A DNA stretch of 64,000 nucleotides, taken from the NCBI RefSeq assembly GCF_000711885.1, contig NZ_KL543997.1:21438-85437 (forward strand). The letters run 5' to 3'. The notes below the pieces were generated by a model. The model was not told the origin of the DNA. It did not search any database and was given only the letters and a program-made list of their open reading frames with translations. The DNA comes from Chromobacterium haemolyticum DSM 19808 (lineage in GTDB: Bacteria > Pseudomonadota > Gammaproteobacteria > Burkholderiales > Chromobacteriaceae). Shown piece after piece: positions 41,540-49,346 of this stretch; position 1 is the stretch's first letter, and every line of letters starts with the position of its first letter. Position numbers and translations under genes: made by a program.

Positions 41540-42121
41540 ATGCCCATCGTCCAACCCACCCTCAGCACGCCGCGCCTGCTACTCTTGCCGGCGCAGCCCG
41601 CGCTGGCGCGCGCGATGCTCGATTTCCACGTCCGCAACCGCCAGCACTTCGAACCCTGGGACCCGAAGCCCGGCGACATGTTCTTCACCGAGCTGTACTG
41701 GACCATGCAGCTGCGCCAGCGCGTACGCGACTGGGAAGAAGGCCGCGGCGGCCGCTTCCTGCTGGCGCTGCACGCCGAGCCGGAACGGGTGATCGGCAGC
41801 GTCGGCCTCAGCAACATCAGCCGCGGCGCTTTCCAATCCTGCCACCTGGGCTACGGCCTGGACCAACACTGCCAAGGCCAGGGCCTTATGCGCGAAGCGC
41901 TGGAAGCGGTGATACGCTGCGCCTTCGACACCCTTAGGCTGCATCGGATCCAAGCCAACTACCAGCCGCATAATCTGCGCAGCGCCGGCCTGCTCAAACG
42001 CCTGGGCTTCGAGATAGAAGGCCACGCCAAGAACTATCTCTATCTGAACGGCGGCTGGCGCGACCACGTGCTGACCTCGCGGCTCAACCCGGACTTCGAC
42101 CCGGAACACATGCTGGCCTGA
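41540..42121 (+). CDS. RimJ/RimL-type GNAT N-acetyltransferase
   Basis: A 193-residue GNAT protein of the ribosomal-protein acetyltransferase type. It starts with TPRLLLLPAQPALARAMLDF, has the acetyl-CoA loop region YGLDQHCQGQGLMREALEAV (Q-x-x-G-x-G/A-like), followed by HRIQANYQPHNLRSAGLLKRLGFEIEGHAKNYL, the standard RimJ C-terminal motif. It would acetylate N-termini, amino sugars or small amines. It lies five bases after the cysteine hydrolase gene. Confidence 0.87.
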   Translation: MPIVQPTLSTPRLLLLPAQPALARAMLDFHVRNRQHFEPWDPKPGDMFFTELYWTMQLRQRVRDWEEGRGGRFLLALHAEPERVIGSVGLSNISRGAFQSCHLGYGLDQHCQGQGLMREALEAVIRCAFDTLRLHRIQANYQPHNLRSAGLLKRLGFEIEGHAKNYLYLNGGWRDHVLTSRLNPDFDPEHMLA

Positions 42122-42419
42122 AAGATTGTCCACCACCTCCCCGCCAGGCCGGCGGGCTCATGACGTGACGGTTTCCAGCCTTTCAACGCCTCCTGCAAGC
42201 ACCGCGGCAAAGTCTCCAGCAAGGCCCACACCCCCTTGCCGCGCACTTGCGCCTTTTCGGCGTGATCCAACATCAACCTCTCGATGGCGACGCAAACGCA
42301 AGGACATTTGGATAGCGCTTGCCAGCATCGTCGCCCCATGTTCTGCTGTGAAGCCGCCGCTCTACCGCAACCCTGATGCCGCGGCGTAGTCAAAACAGGC
42401 CATAAAAGGGCTCACCGCC
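42122..42419. other. Intergenic stretch, no supported gene
   Basis: Nearly 300 bases between the acetyltransferase and hydrolase genes. A minus-strand frame spans 42040-42393 but overlaps the acetyltransferase gene, has no ribosome binding site I can see and matches nothing I know. It might be a decayed gene. No hairpin terminator with a T-run is visible. Confidence 0.35.
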
Positions 42420-43358
42420 ATGCAAACCTTCCACCTGAACGCCGACGACGGGGAAACCCTGCACGCCGCCTGCTGGCTGCCGGACGGCGCGCCCCGCGCC
42501 GTGGTGCTGATCTCCCACGGCATGAGCGAATACGCGGTGCGCTACCACCGCTTCGCCCAAACGCTGACCGCCGCCGGCTACGCGGTCTACGCCCACGACC
42601 ACCGCGGCCACGGCGCCGCGCCGCGGCTGCGCGGCTATTTCGCCGCCGAGAACGGCTGGGACAAGGTGGTGGCCGACGTGGAGACCCTGCGCCGCCACGC
42701 GGCGGAACGCCACCCCAGCCTGCCAGTGGCCCTGTTCGGCCACAGCATGGGCTCTTTCATCGCCCGCGCTTATTTCCTGCGCCACGGTGCGGCGCTGTCC
42801 GGACTGGCGCTATCCGCCACCGGCTACCGCCAGCGGCCGCTGGCCTGGCTGCTGCGCGGCCTGGCGCGGCTGGTGGCCCGCTGCGGCAGCCCGGAACGGC
42901 CTAGCCGGCTGCTGGCGCGGCTGATTTTCGGCAGCTTCAACCTGGGCTTCCTGCCCGCCCGCACCAGCATGGACTGGCTGAGCCGCGACCCGGCGGAAGT
43001 GGATAAATACCTGGTGGACCCGCTGTGCGGATTCGACCCCTGCCCCGGCCTGTGGATAGATTTGTTCGGCGGCATCATCGCCATGGAGCGTGGCGAGGCG
43101 AGCGGCGACAGCCTGCCGCGCCGCTGTCCGGTCTGGCTGTTGGCGGGCAGCCGCGATCCGGTCAGCCTGGGCAAACTGGGCCTGGGCCAGTTGGAAATCC
43201 GCTACCGCGAAGCCGGCCTGCTCGACGTGCGGACCACGGTCTACCCCGGCGGCCGCCACGAAATGCTGAACGAAACCAACCGGGTGGAAGTGGAGCAGGA
43301 CATGCTGCGCTGGCTGGAGCGGATAAGCGCGCAGCCGGCCGGCGCGGGTTCAGCCTGA
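42420..43358 (+). CDS. Alpha/beta hydrolase (monoacylglycerol lipase/lysophospholipase type)
   Basis: A 312-residue hydrolase of the Hydrolase_4 family. It has the oxyanion-type ISHGMSEYAVRYHRFA, DHRGHGAAPRLRGYF, the nucleophile elbow FGHSMGSFIAR (Ser109), the acid in LLAGSRDPVS and the catalytic His in YPGGRHEMLNE. The set fits a cytosolic monoacylglycerol lipase or lysophospholipase. There is no signal peptide. A fragment of the palindromic repeat arm (AGAGCCTGTTCAC) begins at its stop codon. Confidence 0.87.
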   Translation: MQTFHLNADDGETLHAACWLPDGAPRAVVLISHGMSEYAVRYHRFAQTLTAAGYAVYAHDHRGHGAAPRLRGYFAAENGWDKVVADVETLRRHAAERHPSLPVALFGHSMGSFIARAYFLRHGAALSGLALSATGYRQRPLAWLLRGLARLVARCGSPERPSRLLARLIFGSFNLGFLPARTSMDWLSRDPAEVDKYLVDPLCGFDPCPGLWIDLFGGIIAMERGEASGDSLPRRCPVWLLAGSRDPVSLGKLGLGQLEIRYREAGLLDVRTTVYPGGRHEMLNETNRVEVEQDMLRWLERISAQPAGAGSA

Positions 43359-43423
43359 GAGCCTGTTCACAATTCTTTTTCAGCACTTTGAAACCTTGCT
43401 AGCTAGGCAGGAAACCGCGTATT

Positions 43424-43741
43424 CGACGCGCCCCAACCCCCTTCAAGCCTGCCGACGGGTGGCAGGCCCGAGGTCTTAAGCGGCGGCCCTGTTTGAGCGA
43501 TTTGACGCTAGCAAATCGCGAGTTCAGCCTCGCCTCGGTGCCTGACGGAACCGAACGGGAAGCCGCAGGCCAGGCTTGCTGGGCGGCCTTTGGGGGACTA
43601 CGTGCGAATCTTTGATTCGCTCAGTGATAGGGAGATTTGACCGCGCAAATTCCCCTTTCCGTTTTATTCCCTCGCGACGCTGCGCTTGCCTCGCTCGGTC
43701 ACGGCGGAACCGGCCCTAAATCATCATCCTCGCAGCGGATT
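43424..43741. repeat. Dispersed structured repeat, copy B (candidate structured RNA)
   Basis: Second copy of the element at 9887-10141. The shared order is CGACGCGCCCCA, hairpin GCCTGCC-7-GGCAGGC, CCGAGG (43468-43473) pairing with CCTCGG (43533-43538), and GGGCGGCCTTTGGGG. The inner stem is GCGATTTG (43497-43504) with CAAATCGC (43512-43519) around ACGCTAG: five of eight pairs differ from copy A, all compensated. Copy B has an extra hairpin GCGAATC-TTT-GATTCGC (43604-43620) and about 60 extra bases before the shared GCAGCGGATTCA end. With its flanks it fills the 491 bases between the hydrolase and methyltransferase genes, where I see no gene. Confidence 0.7.
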
Positions 43742-43849
43742 CACGGCATTGGGCAATGGTTCCGAACCGGAAGGATTAGAAACAGCTCCCAAGCGCGCTG
43801 GCGCGAATTGGACTAAAATCCGGCGATTCGTTTTTCGCAGGAGGCCGCC

Positions 43850-44671
43850 ATGAGCCTGATTCCCGAGATCAAACCGCAGCAATCGCTGGAACTGCTCAAA
43901 GAGCTGCACATCCTGACCCGCGATGGCAAGATCAACCAGGACACCCGCCGCAAGCTGAAGCAGGTGTACCACCTGTACCAGTTCATCGAACCGCTGATGG
44001 CCGATGTGCTGGCGGAAAAAGGCGAGATGAGCCTGGCCGACCACGGCGCCGGCAAATCCTATCTGGGCTTCATCCTTTACGACCTGTTCCTGAAGGACAA
44101 AGCCGCCGGCAGCGTCTACGGCATCGAAACCCGGCCGGAACTGGTCAGCCGCTCGCAGGAACTGGCCGCCCGCCTGGGCTTCGAGCGCATGGGCTTTTTG
44201 AACCTGAGCGTGGAGCAGTCGATCACCTCGGACCAACTGCCGGAGCAGGTGGACATCATCACCGCGCTGCACGCCTGCAACACCGCCACCGACGACGCCA
44301 TCCGCTTCGCGCTGGCCAAGAACGCACGCTACATCGTGCTGGTGCCTTGCTGCCAGGCGGAAGTGGCCGGCGTGCTGCGTCAGAAGAAAAACCAGAGCTT
44401 CGGCCTGACTCCGCTGTCCGAAATATGGCGCCACCCCATCCATACCCGCGAGTTCGGCAGCCATCTGACCAATGTGCTGCGCTGCCTGCAGTTGGAAGCG
44501 CGCGGCTATCAACTCACCGTCACCGAACTGGTGGGCTGGGAGCACTCGATGAAGAACGAGCTGATCATCGCCAAATACACCGGCCAGCGCAAAAACAGCG
44601 CGCGCGAACGCCAGGAGGCGATTCTGAAAGAGTTGAACCTGGAAGACCTGCGCGAGCGCTTCGTTTACTAG
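43850..44671 (+). CDS. SAM-dependent methyltransferase-like protein (class I)
   Basis: A 273-residue protein. N-terminal helices are followed by EMSLADHGAGKSYLGFILYDLFL, a variant SAM-binding loop, the acidic strand end YGIETRPELV, then DIITALHACNTATDDAIRFAL and YIVLVPCCQAEVAGVLR, a pattern seen in GSTCD-like/Methyltransf_31-type proteins. The PCC motif resembles some RNA or small-molecule methyltransferases. AGGAGG precedes the ATG at a good distance. It stands alone. The substrate is unknown. Confidence 0.8.
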   Translation: MSLIPEIKPQQSLELLKELHILTRDGKINQDTRRKLKQVYHLYQFIEPLMADVLAEKGEMSLADHGAGKSYLGFILYDLFLKDKAAGSVYGIETRPELVSRSQELAARLGFERMGFLNLSVEQSITSDQLPEQVDIITALHACNTATDDAIRFALAKNARYIVLVPCCQAEVAGVLRQKKNQSFGLTPLSEIWRHPIHTREFGSHLTNVLRCLQLEARGYQLTVTELVGWEHSMKNELIIAKYTGQRKNSARERQEAILKELNLEDLRERFVY

Positions 44672-44885
44672 TCGCCAGTTCAAAGGCTTTAATGATTCGC
44701 GGGTTGCGGCATCATTGCCACTGACACCCGTCGCCTCGGCCCGTTTCCGGGCCCTGAGCATAATGGGGACGACGCACCCGGACCGCCTCGCGCGGCCGGC
44801 CTCGCCCCCGCCCGCTTCTCCTCCCGCCTCAGATTCTTTCGAGCGTCTCTCCGCGTCCGCCGGGGGCCCTTCCCAGGAGCCCGAC

Positions 44886-45320
44886 ATGAATATCAGCGCC
44901 AACGGCATCAAACTGATCCAGCAATTCGAAGGCCTGCGCCTCAAGGCTTACCAGGACGCGGTGGGCGTCTGGACCATAGGCTACGGCCATACCGGTCCGG
45001 ACGTGACGCCGGGCCTGGTCATCACCCAGGCCCAGGCCGACGCGCTGCTGGCGCGCGACCTGAGCCGCTTTGAAACCGGCGTCACCCGGCTGGTTCAGGT
45101 GCCGCTGAATCAGAACCAGTTCGACGCGCTGGTCAGCTTCAGCTACAACCTGGGCCTGGGCTCGCTGCAGAACTCCACGCTGCTGCGCCTGCTCAATCAG
45201 CGCGACTACGCCGGCGCGGCCGCCCAGTTCCCTCGCTGGAACAAGGCCGGCGGCAAGGTCTTGCCTGGCCTCACCCGCCGCCGCGCGGCGGAGCAAGCGC
45301 TGTTTCTGCAACCGGTCTGA
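44886..45320 (+). CDS. GH24 phage-type lysozyme (endolysin)
   Basis: A 144-residue T4-lysozyme-type muramidase cleaving peptidoglycan. The catalytic triad has T4 spacing: Glu15 (FEGLRLKAY), Asp24 and Thr30 (DAVGVWTIGYGHT). The C-terminal RWNKAGGKVLPGLTRRRAAE is the usual end of the family. AGGAG lies six bases before the ATG. There is no signal peptide and no holin, spanin or other phage gene beside it, so it is either a phage remnant or a domesticated enzyme. The 214 bases upstream hold only a small hairpin (GGCCCG-TTTC-CGGGCC near 44738-44753). A bidirectional terminator follows. Confidence 0.9.
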   Translation: MNISANGIKLIQQFEGLRLKAYQDAVGVWTIGYGHTGPDVTPGLVITQAQADALLARDLSRFETGVTRLVQVPLNQNQFDALVSFSYNLGLGSLQNSTLLRLLNQRDYAGAAAQFPRWNKAGGKVLPGLTRRRAAEQALFLQPV

Positions 45321-45339
45321 GCGAGTGGTCTGAGCCATG

Positions 45340-45372
45340 AAAAAAGCCCAAGCGAATGCTTGGGCTTTTTTT
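45340..45372. terminator. Bidirectional intrinsic terminator
   Basis: Perfect stem GCCCAAGC-GAAT-GCTTGGGC flanked by an A-run on the left and a T-run on the right. It can therefore terminate both the lysozyme gene (+) and the convergent lipoprotein gene (-). Confidence 0.9.
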
Positions 45373-45410
45373 ACGGAACGCGGCAAACTCAGCCACCCCG
45401 CCGCCATGTC

Positions 45411-45848
45411 TTATTGCGGCGATTGCACCAGTTGGGACTCTTTCACCCCTTTTTGACCTTCGGCCTCGTCCACGCTCTGCAGCTTGTTGCGAGCGTACAG
45501 CACGCCCATCTTCACTTCCTGCCAAACGTAGTAAATCTTGCCAGCCACCATGTCCAGGGTCAGGCTGGAATCATTCTCGGCCTTGCCCACCAGTGTGTGC
45601 GAGCCCGGCTCCAGATCAGCCATGATATAGGTTTTGGCCACGGTATCGCCCAGGGTCTTGTTGTCGGCTAGCACATTCATTTTCACTGCGGCGCCTATCG
45701 CTTCATTGCGGTAGATGTAAACGCGGGCCTTGGCAGGCTGAGCGTTGAACTGTTTGGCCTGGGCGTCGGCCTCGGGCGTCGCCAGCGTGGTGGAGGCGCA
45801 GCCGGACAGCAGCGCCAGCAGAGAAGCAGCGGCAAATAGTTTTTTCAC
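45411..45848 (-). CDS. DUF2846-type lipoprotein
   Basis: A 145-residue lipoprotein. The GTG start at 45848 gives a clean signal peptide and lipobox (LFAAASLLALLSGCAS); the long frame upstream has no sense as a protein. The mature part (KARVYIYRNEAIGAAVKMNV, DLEPGSHTLVGKAENDSSL, AGKIYYVWQEVKMG) fits the DUF2846 family of small beta-rich outer-membrane lipoproteins of unknown function. It stands alone and ends before the bidirectional terminator. Confidence 0.85.
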   Translation of the reverse strand: MKKLFAAASLLALLSGCASTTLATPEADAQAKQFNAQPAKARVYIYRNEAIGAAVKMNVLADNKTLGDTVAKTYIMADLEPGSHTLVGKAENDSSLTLDMVAGKIYYVWQEVKMGVLYARNKLQSVDEAEGQKGVKESQLVQSPQ

Positions 45849-45967
45849 GGAAAGTTCTTTCTTATATTTAAATGGTATGGCGGCGGGGATTCTACATGCA
45901 AATATTCCGCCCTGCATCCATCCATTTTCACTTTCCCGAAATACCGAACCGGCCCCGGGGCCCCGGC

Positions 45968-47065
45968 TCAATCCTCGTCCGCCAGCACCGTCTCGCCGTC
46001 GCGCTGCGTCAGCGTGAAACGGCGCAGCGGCCGGTGACGCGCAATCAGCTCCGCCAGCCGCGGCGAATGGCTGGTCACCCACAGCTGGCTGTGGCGGCCC
46101 GCCTCCGCGATCAGCCGCGCCAGCGCCGGCAGCAAGTCCGGGTGCAGGCTGTTTTCCGGTTCGTTCAAGGCCATGAACGCCGGCGGGCGCGGGCTGAGCA
46201 AGGCCACCGCCAGGCATAGGAAACGCAGGGTGCCGTCGGACAATTCGGCCGCCTCCAGCGGCCGCAGAATGCCGTCGCGCTGCATCAGCATCTGGAAACG
46301 GCCATGCAGCGCCTCCACCTGGAAGCGGCTGTCCGGAAAGGCGTCGGCCAGCACGCTGCGCAACAGCTCGACGTCGCCGATCTCCACGATGGTCTGGAAG
46401 GCCGACGCCAGGTTGCCGCCGTCGTGCGCCAGCACCGGCGAGCGGATGCCCACCTGCGGCGCGCGCGGCGGCGAGCCGGGCCACACCGCGAACTCATGAT
46501 AGAAGCGCCAGCGCCGCAACGTCTCGCGCACTTGCGATACTTCGGGATAGAGATGCGGCTCCGACAACTGGCCAAATACCGATTCCTCGGCTTGCAGGCC
46601 CAATGGATAGGTCGTCCTGACCCCGTCCACGCTGGTAAGAAAGGCGCTTTGATTGCGCCGCTCCAGCACTTGGGCCGAAGGGCGGCGGCCCTGGCCGGCC
46701 AGCCACAGCGTCTCCTCCTTCACCAGCGGGTCCAGCGAGAACAGGCTGAGGCTGGGCTCGGGGTAGCCCAGCTGCAATTCGTAGTCGTAATCGGCCAGCC
46801 GCGCCGCCAGCGTCATGCGCTTGGGCTCGCCCTTGCGGTCCCCGCGGCGCAGGCCGCCGGCCCACATCGCCTTCTGAATGCCGCCTTCTTCCGCCAGCGC
46901 CGCGGACAGGCGACCGCAAGCAGCCTCGTGCAGCAGGCGCACCGCTTTGTAGAGATTGGATTTGCCGCAACCGTTGGGACCGACGACGACATTGAGGGGC
47001 TCCAGTACCAACCGCAGCTGGCGGATGGATCGAAAACCCTTGAGGCTGAGCTCGTGAATGGACAT
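45968..47065 (-). CDS. AAA family ATPase (SMC/RecF-like, OLD-type without nuclease)
   Basis: A 365-residue ATPase. Walker A GPNGCGKSNLYKAV sits close to the N-terminus after the SIHELSLKGFRSIRQL strand. The insert is long (about 60-260). The signature-like LSDGTLRFLCLAVALLS, Walker B-type ALNEPENSLHPDLL and the switch VTSHSPRLAELI follow. This is the architecture of the AAA_21 family; there is no Toprim nuclease domain. Such proteins act in DNA metabolism or phage defence, usually with a partner, but none is encoded here. It is monocistronic. Confidence 0.85.
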   Translation of the reverse strand: MSIHELSLKGFRSIRQLRLVLEPLNVVVGPNGCGKSNLYKAVRLLHEAACGRLSAALAEEGGIQKAMWAGGLRRGDRKGEPKRMTLAARLADYDYELQLGYPEPSLSLFSLDPLVKEETLWLAGQGRRPSAQVLERRNQSAFLTSVDGVRTTYPLGLQAEESVFGQLSEPHLYPEVSQVRETLRRWRFYHEFAVWPGSPPRAPQVGIRSPVLAHDGGNLASAFQTIVEIGDVELLRSVLADAFPDSRFQVEALHGRFQMLMQRDGILRPLEAAELSDGTLRFLCLAVALLSPRPPAFMALNEPENSLHPDLLPALARLIAEAGRHSQLWVTSHSPRLAELIARHRPLRRFTLTQRDGETVLADED

Positions 47066-47114
47066 GGCGGCTCCGGTGACGACGGAGCCGCCATTCTAGC
47101 GCGGACGCGCCGTT

Positions 47115-47942
47115 TTACTGCAGCGCCTGGTTGATCACCATGGCGATGCGCGCGCCGGCCTTGGCCAGTTGCTGTTTGACCAGTTGAGCGCCGGCGGTCT
47201 GGTAGGTGCGGTCCAGGTAGGCCACGTCGCTGGGCGCGCTGCCGCAGCTGAAGTTGGACAGCGGGCCGTACACCTCGCTGCGCGCGTACTGGTTGGATTC
47301 CTTGATCCAGTCATTGACCTGCCCGCTCTGCCAGCCGGCGATGTTGCGCGCGTAGTACTTGAGGTCCTGCGCCGCCCAGCTCTGCTCGTTGGCGCCGTTC
47401 AGCGCTTGCTGCACCAGCGCGGTGTCCCACACCGAATGCAAATTGCTGACCTTGCTGCTGCCGGCCAGGCGCACGCGGACGTCGTTGCCGCCGCGGTCGT
47501 GGTTGTCGGCCGCGTGCAAAGGCTGGTGAATGTCGCCGATCATATGAAGCAGGAAGGTCAGCGCCTGAGCGCGGGCGGACTTGCTCGCACTCTTGTCGGC
47601 CAGCACCTTGCTGTAGCGCGCAATCTGGTTGGACGCGCAGTTGCCGCTGGGGCAGTCGTCCTCTTCCACCCCGTCGCACACCGGCTCGTCGTTGTAATGC
47701 CATTGATCAGAACCCGGCAGCTGCTGCTTTAATTCCTGCTTGTGCTGGTCCATGTACAGGGCCAGCTGGGCGAAGTCCGCGTTGGGGATCAATTGATTGA
47801 CCGCGGCCTTGGCTTGAGGGCTCAGCAATTGCTGGGCGATATAACCGGTGATGCGGTGGCCTTCCTGACCCCAGGCCAGCGCTTGGGCGCTGGGCAGCGC
47901 GAAAGCGGCGGACAGCAGCATGGCAAGCGTGAGTTTCTTCAT
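47115..47942 (-). CDS. S1/P1-type nuclease, secreted
   Basis: A 275-residue zinc-dependent single-strand nuclease. The signal peptide MKKLTLAMLLSAAFALPSAQ ends before a mature N-terminal Trp (ALA-WGQEGHRITG), whose amino group binds zinc in this family. Further ligands are in LLHMIGDIHQPLHAADNHDRGGND and NLHSVWD. A Cys-rich insert (CDGVEEDDCPSGNC) probably forms a disulfide loop. It acts outside the cytosol on DNA or RNA, plausibly for nutrient or phosphate scavenging. It is monocistronic. Confidence 0.92.
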   Translation of the reverse strand: MKKLTLAMLLSAAFALPSAQALAWGQEGHRITGYIAQQLLSPQAKAAVNQLIPNADFAQLALYMDQHKQELKQQLPGSDQWHYNDEPVCDGVEEDDCPSGNCASNQIARYSKVLADKSASKSARAQALTFLLHMIGDIHQPLHAADNHDRGGNDVRVRLAGSSKVSNLHSVWDTALVQQALNGANEQSWAAQDLKYYARNIAGWQSGQVNDWIKESNQYARSEVYGPLSNFSCGSAPSDVAYLDRTYQTAGAQLVKQQLAKAGARIAMVINQALQ

Positions 47943-48075
47943 GATGGTTTCTCTTCTGATTGTGATGGGCCGCGGGCGGCGAAATGCCGGCCACTTTTAT
48001 GGCGAACGCATATTACCTGAAAATCATTAAACTAAAATGCCATTCAGATTTCACGTGAAGATAAACCGCAGGCGC

Positions 48076-48098
48076 AAAAAAACCCGGCATTGCCGGGC
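48076..48098 (-). terminator. Terminator of the GNA1162/DUF4810/CsgG operon
   Basis: Stem CCCGGCA-T-TGCCGGG at 48083-48097 with a run of seven A on the plus strand at 48076-48082 (U-run of the minus-strand transcript), 30 bases after the operon's last stop. Confidence 0.8.
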
Positions 48099-48127
48099 TG
48101 GGTGTCTGCTACCTATCCATTGTGGAC

Positions 48128-48787
48128 TCAGTCGGTACCGTACTTGGGAGAATACGGGCCATACAGCAAACCACCGTTATAGCCGGTGCTGAATAGACGC
48201 TGGCTGGTGATGCCGGCTACATCGTGGCTGGCGTCGGTGGCGGTGTTGATGATCTGTTTCAAGGCCGCGGTCACCAGAATGCCCACCAGGCCGCCGGAGT
48301 TATTGTTGTTGCCTTCGTTGTTGGAAGCGGAGGCGGAACCGGTCCACAGCACCGCACCGGTCTTCAGGTCCACCATCTTGGCGCTGGCGGACACGATGGT
48401 GTCGCTGCTGATTACGCTGTAGCTGGTGCCGTACTTGCTCACTGTCACGTACAGGGCCGCATCCGCGCCAAAGATTTCCTTCAGCTTGGCCGGAGCCACG
48501 CCGTGGATGTCCGAAGCCGTGCTCATGCCGTTCTGCTTGAAGGTTTCTTCCACCAGCGTCACCGGCAGCACATAGTAGCCGGCTTCGGCCAGCGGCATGG
48601 TGACTTGCGACAGCATGCTGAGGCTGGCGGCCACTTCCGGCGATTCGTTCAACGGCGGCAGCACCAGAATGGAACGAGGACGGCTTTGCTTGTAAGCGGT
48701 GTAGTCGTAGGACTTGGGAGTGGCGCAGCCGGTGGCCAGCGCCGCGATGGCCAGGCAAGCCAGCCATTGGGCAATGCGTTTGATCAT
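48128..48787 (-). CDS. GNA1162/DUF799-family lipoprotein
   Basis: A 219-residue lipoprotein with signal and lipobox LAIAALATGCAT. The mature N-terminus has RPRSILVLPPLNESPEVAAS, a TolB/GNA1162-like alpha-beta fold, followed by IFGADAALYVTVSKYGTSY and MVDLKTGAVLWTGSAS. GNA1162 is a surface-exposed meningococcal vaccine antigen family. A GTG at 48802 overlapping the upstream gene is an alternative start. It is the third gene of a conserved set with CsgG-like and DUF4810 lipoproteins, suggesting an envelope complex. Confidence 0.85.
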   Translation of the reverse strand: MIKRIAQWLACLAIAALATGCATPKSYDYTAYKQSRPRSILVLPPLNESPEVAASLSMLSQVTMPLAEAGYYVLPVTLVEETFKQNGMSTASDIHGVAPAKLKEIFGADAALYVTVSKYGTSYSVISSDTIVSASAKMVDLKTGAVLWTGSASASNNEGNNNNSGGLVGILVTAALKQIINTATDASHDVAGITSQRLFSTGYNGGLLYGPYSPKYGTD

Positions 48788-48798
48788 GGTGCGGTCTT

Positions 48799-49155
48799 TC
48801 ACTTCTTGGCTTTTTTCAGCAGGAAGTCCATATAGGCGGCGGACTCCGGAAACAGCTGCTTCTCGGTCTGAAACTGCTGGACCATCTGATCGTCCTTGCC
48901 CAGGTTGGCGTACAGCATGCCCAGATGGGCATGGTAGCCCGGCGGCGGTGTCTTGCCGCTGGAACGGATCTTCTGCAGGTCGCGCTCCAGCGCGGTGACC
49001 TGCTCTTCAGCCGCCGCGCCCTTGAAGTGCTGATAGACCTGAGGCTGGTAGCTTTCCCACTGGTACAGCGAGCTTTGGCTGGCGCAGCCGGTCAACAATG
49101 CGCCGCCCAACAGGGCCAGCGCCCATAGCGGCGTTTTCGCCATCTTGTGTTTCAT
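48799..49155 (-). CDS. DUF4810 lipoprotein
   Basis: A 118-residue lipoprotein with signal and lipobox LLGGALLTGCAS. The mature part is helical (YQWESYQPQVYQHFKG, EQVTALERDLQKIRSSGKTPPPGYHAHLGMLYANLG) and matches the small DUF4810 proteins that accompany GNA1162-like and CsgG-like lipoproteins. It lies between them and 11 bases upstream of the GNA1162-type gene. Start at 49155; an upstream in-frame start at 49182 is less likely because of the signal-peptide shape. Confidence 0.83.
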   Translation of the reverse strand: MKHKMAKTPLWALALLGGALLTGCASQSSLYQWESYQPQVYQHFKGAAAEEQVTALERDLQKIRSSGKTPPPGYHAHLGMLYANLGKDDQMVQQFQTEKQLFPESAAYMDFLLKKAKK

Positions 49156-49237
49156 GATGTTCAATCTTGTAATAGCTATCACGGGCGGGCCGCAAGACCC
49201 GTCCTGTAATCATTCGAGGCTTGCTTAACGCTTAAAG

Positions 49238-49343
49238 CCGTTAACAAAACCTCGCAGAGAACCTGAGCCAAGGCGCGCCGACGCAGACAGTACAAGTCGT
49301 ACGACAAGGAGGCGCAACGCAGGGTCAGGAGTTTTGTTAGCGG
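49238..49343. repeat. 106-bp palindromic element between csgG-like and DUF4810 genes
   Basis: Terminal inverted repeats CCGTTAACAAAAC (left) and GTTTTGTTAGCGG (right) enclose a centre with the palindrome GTCGTACGAC. It differs in sequence from the 142-bp family but has the same build. It begins three bases after the CsgG-like stop codon and separates the first and second genes of the lipoprotein operon. Confidence 0.65.
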
Positions 49344-49346
49344 GTC

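Noticed and set aside
42040-42393. 117-codon minus-strand frame between the acetyltransferase and hydrolase genes
   Set aside because: About 80 bases overlap the acetyltransferase gene, no ribosome binding site is visible and no homology is recognised; at best a decayed gene.
44672-45372. Prophage
   Set aside because: Only a lysozyme is present; no integrase, structural genes, holin or attachment sites are visible nearby.
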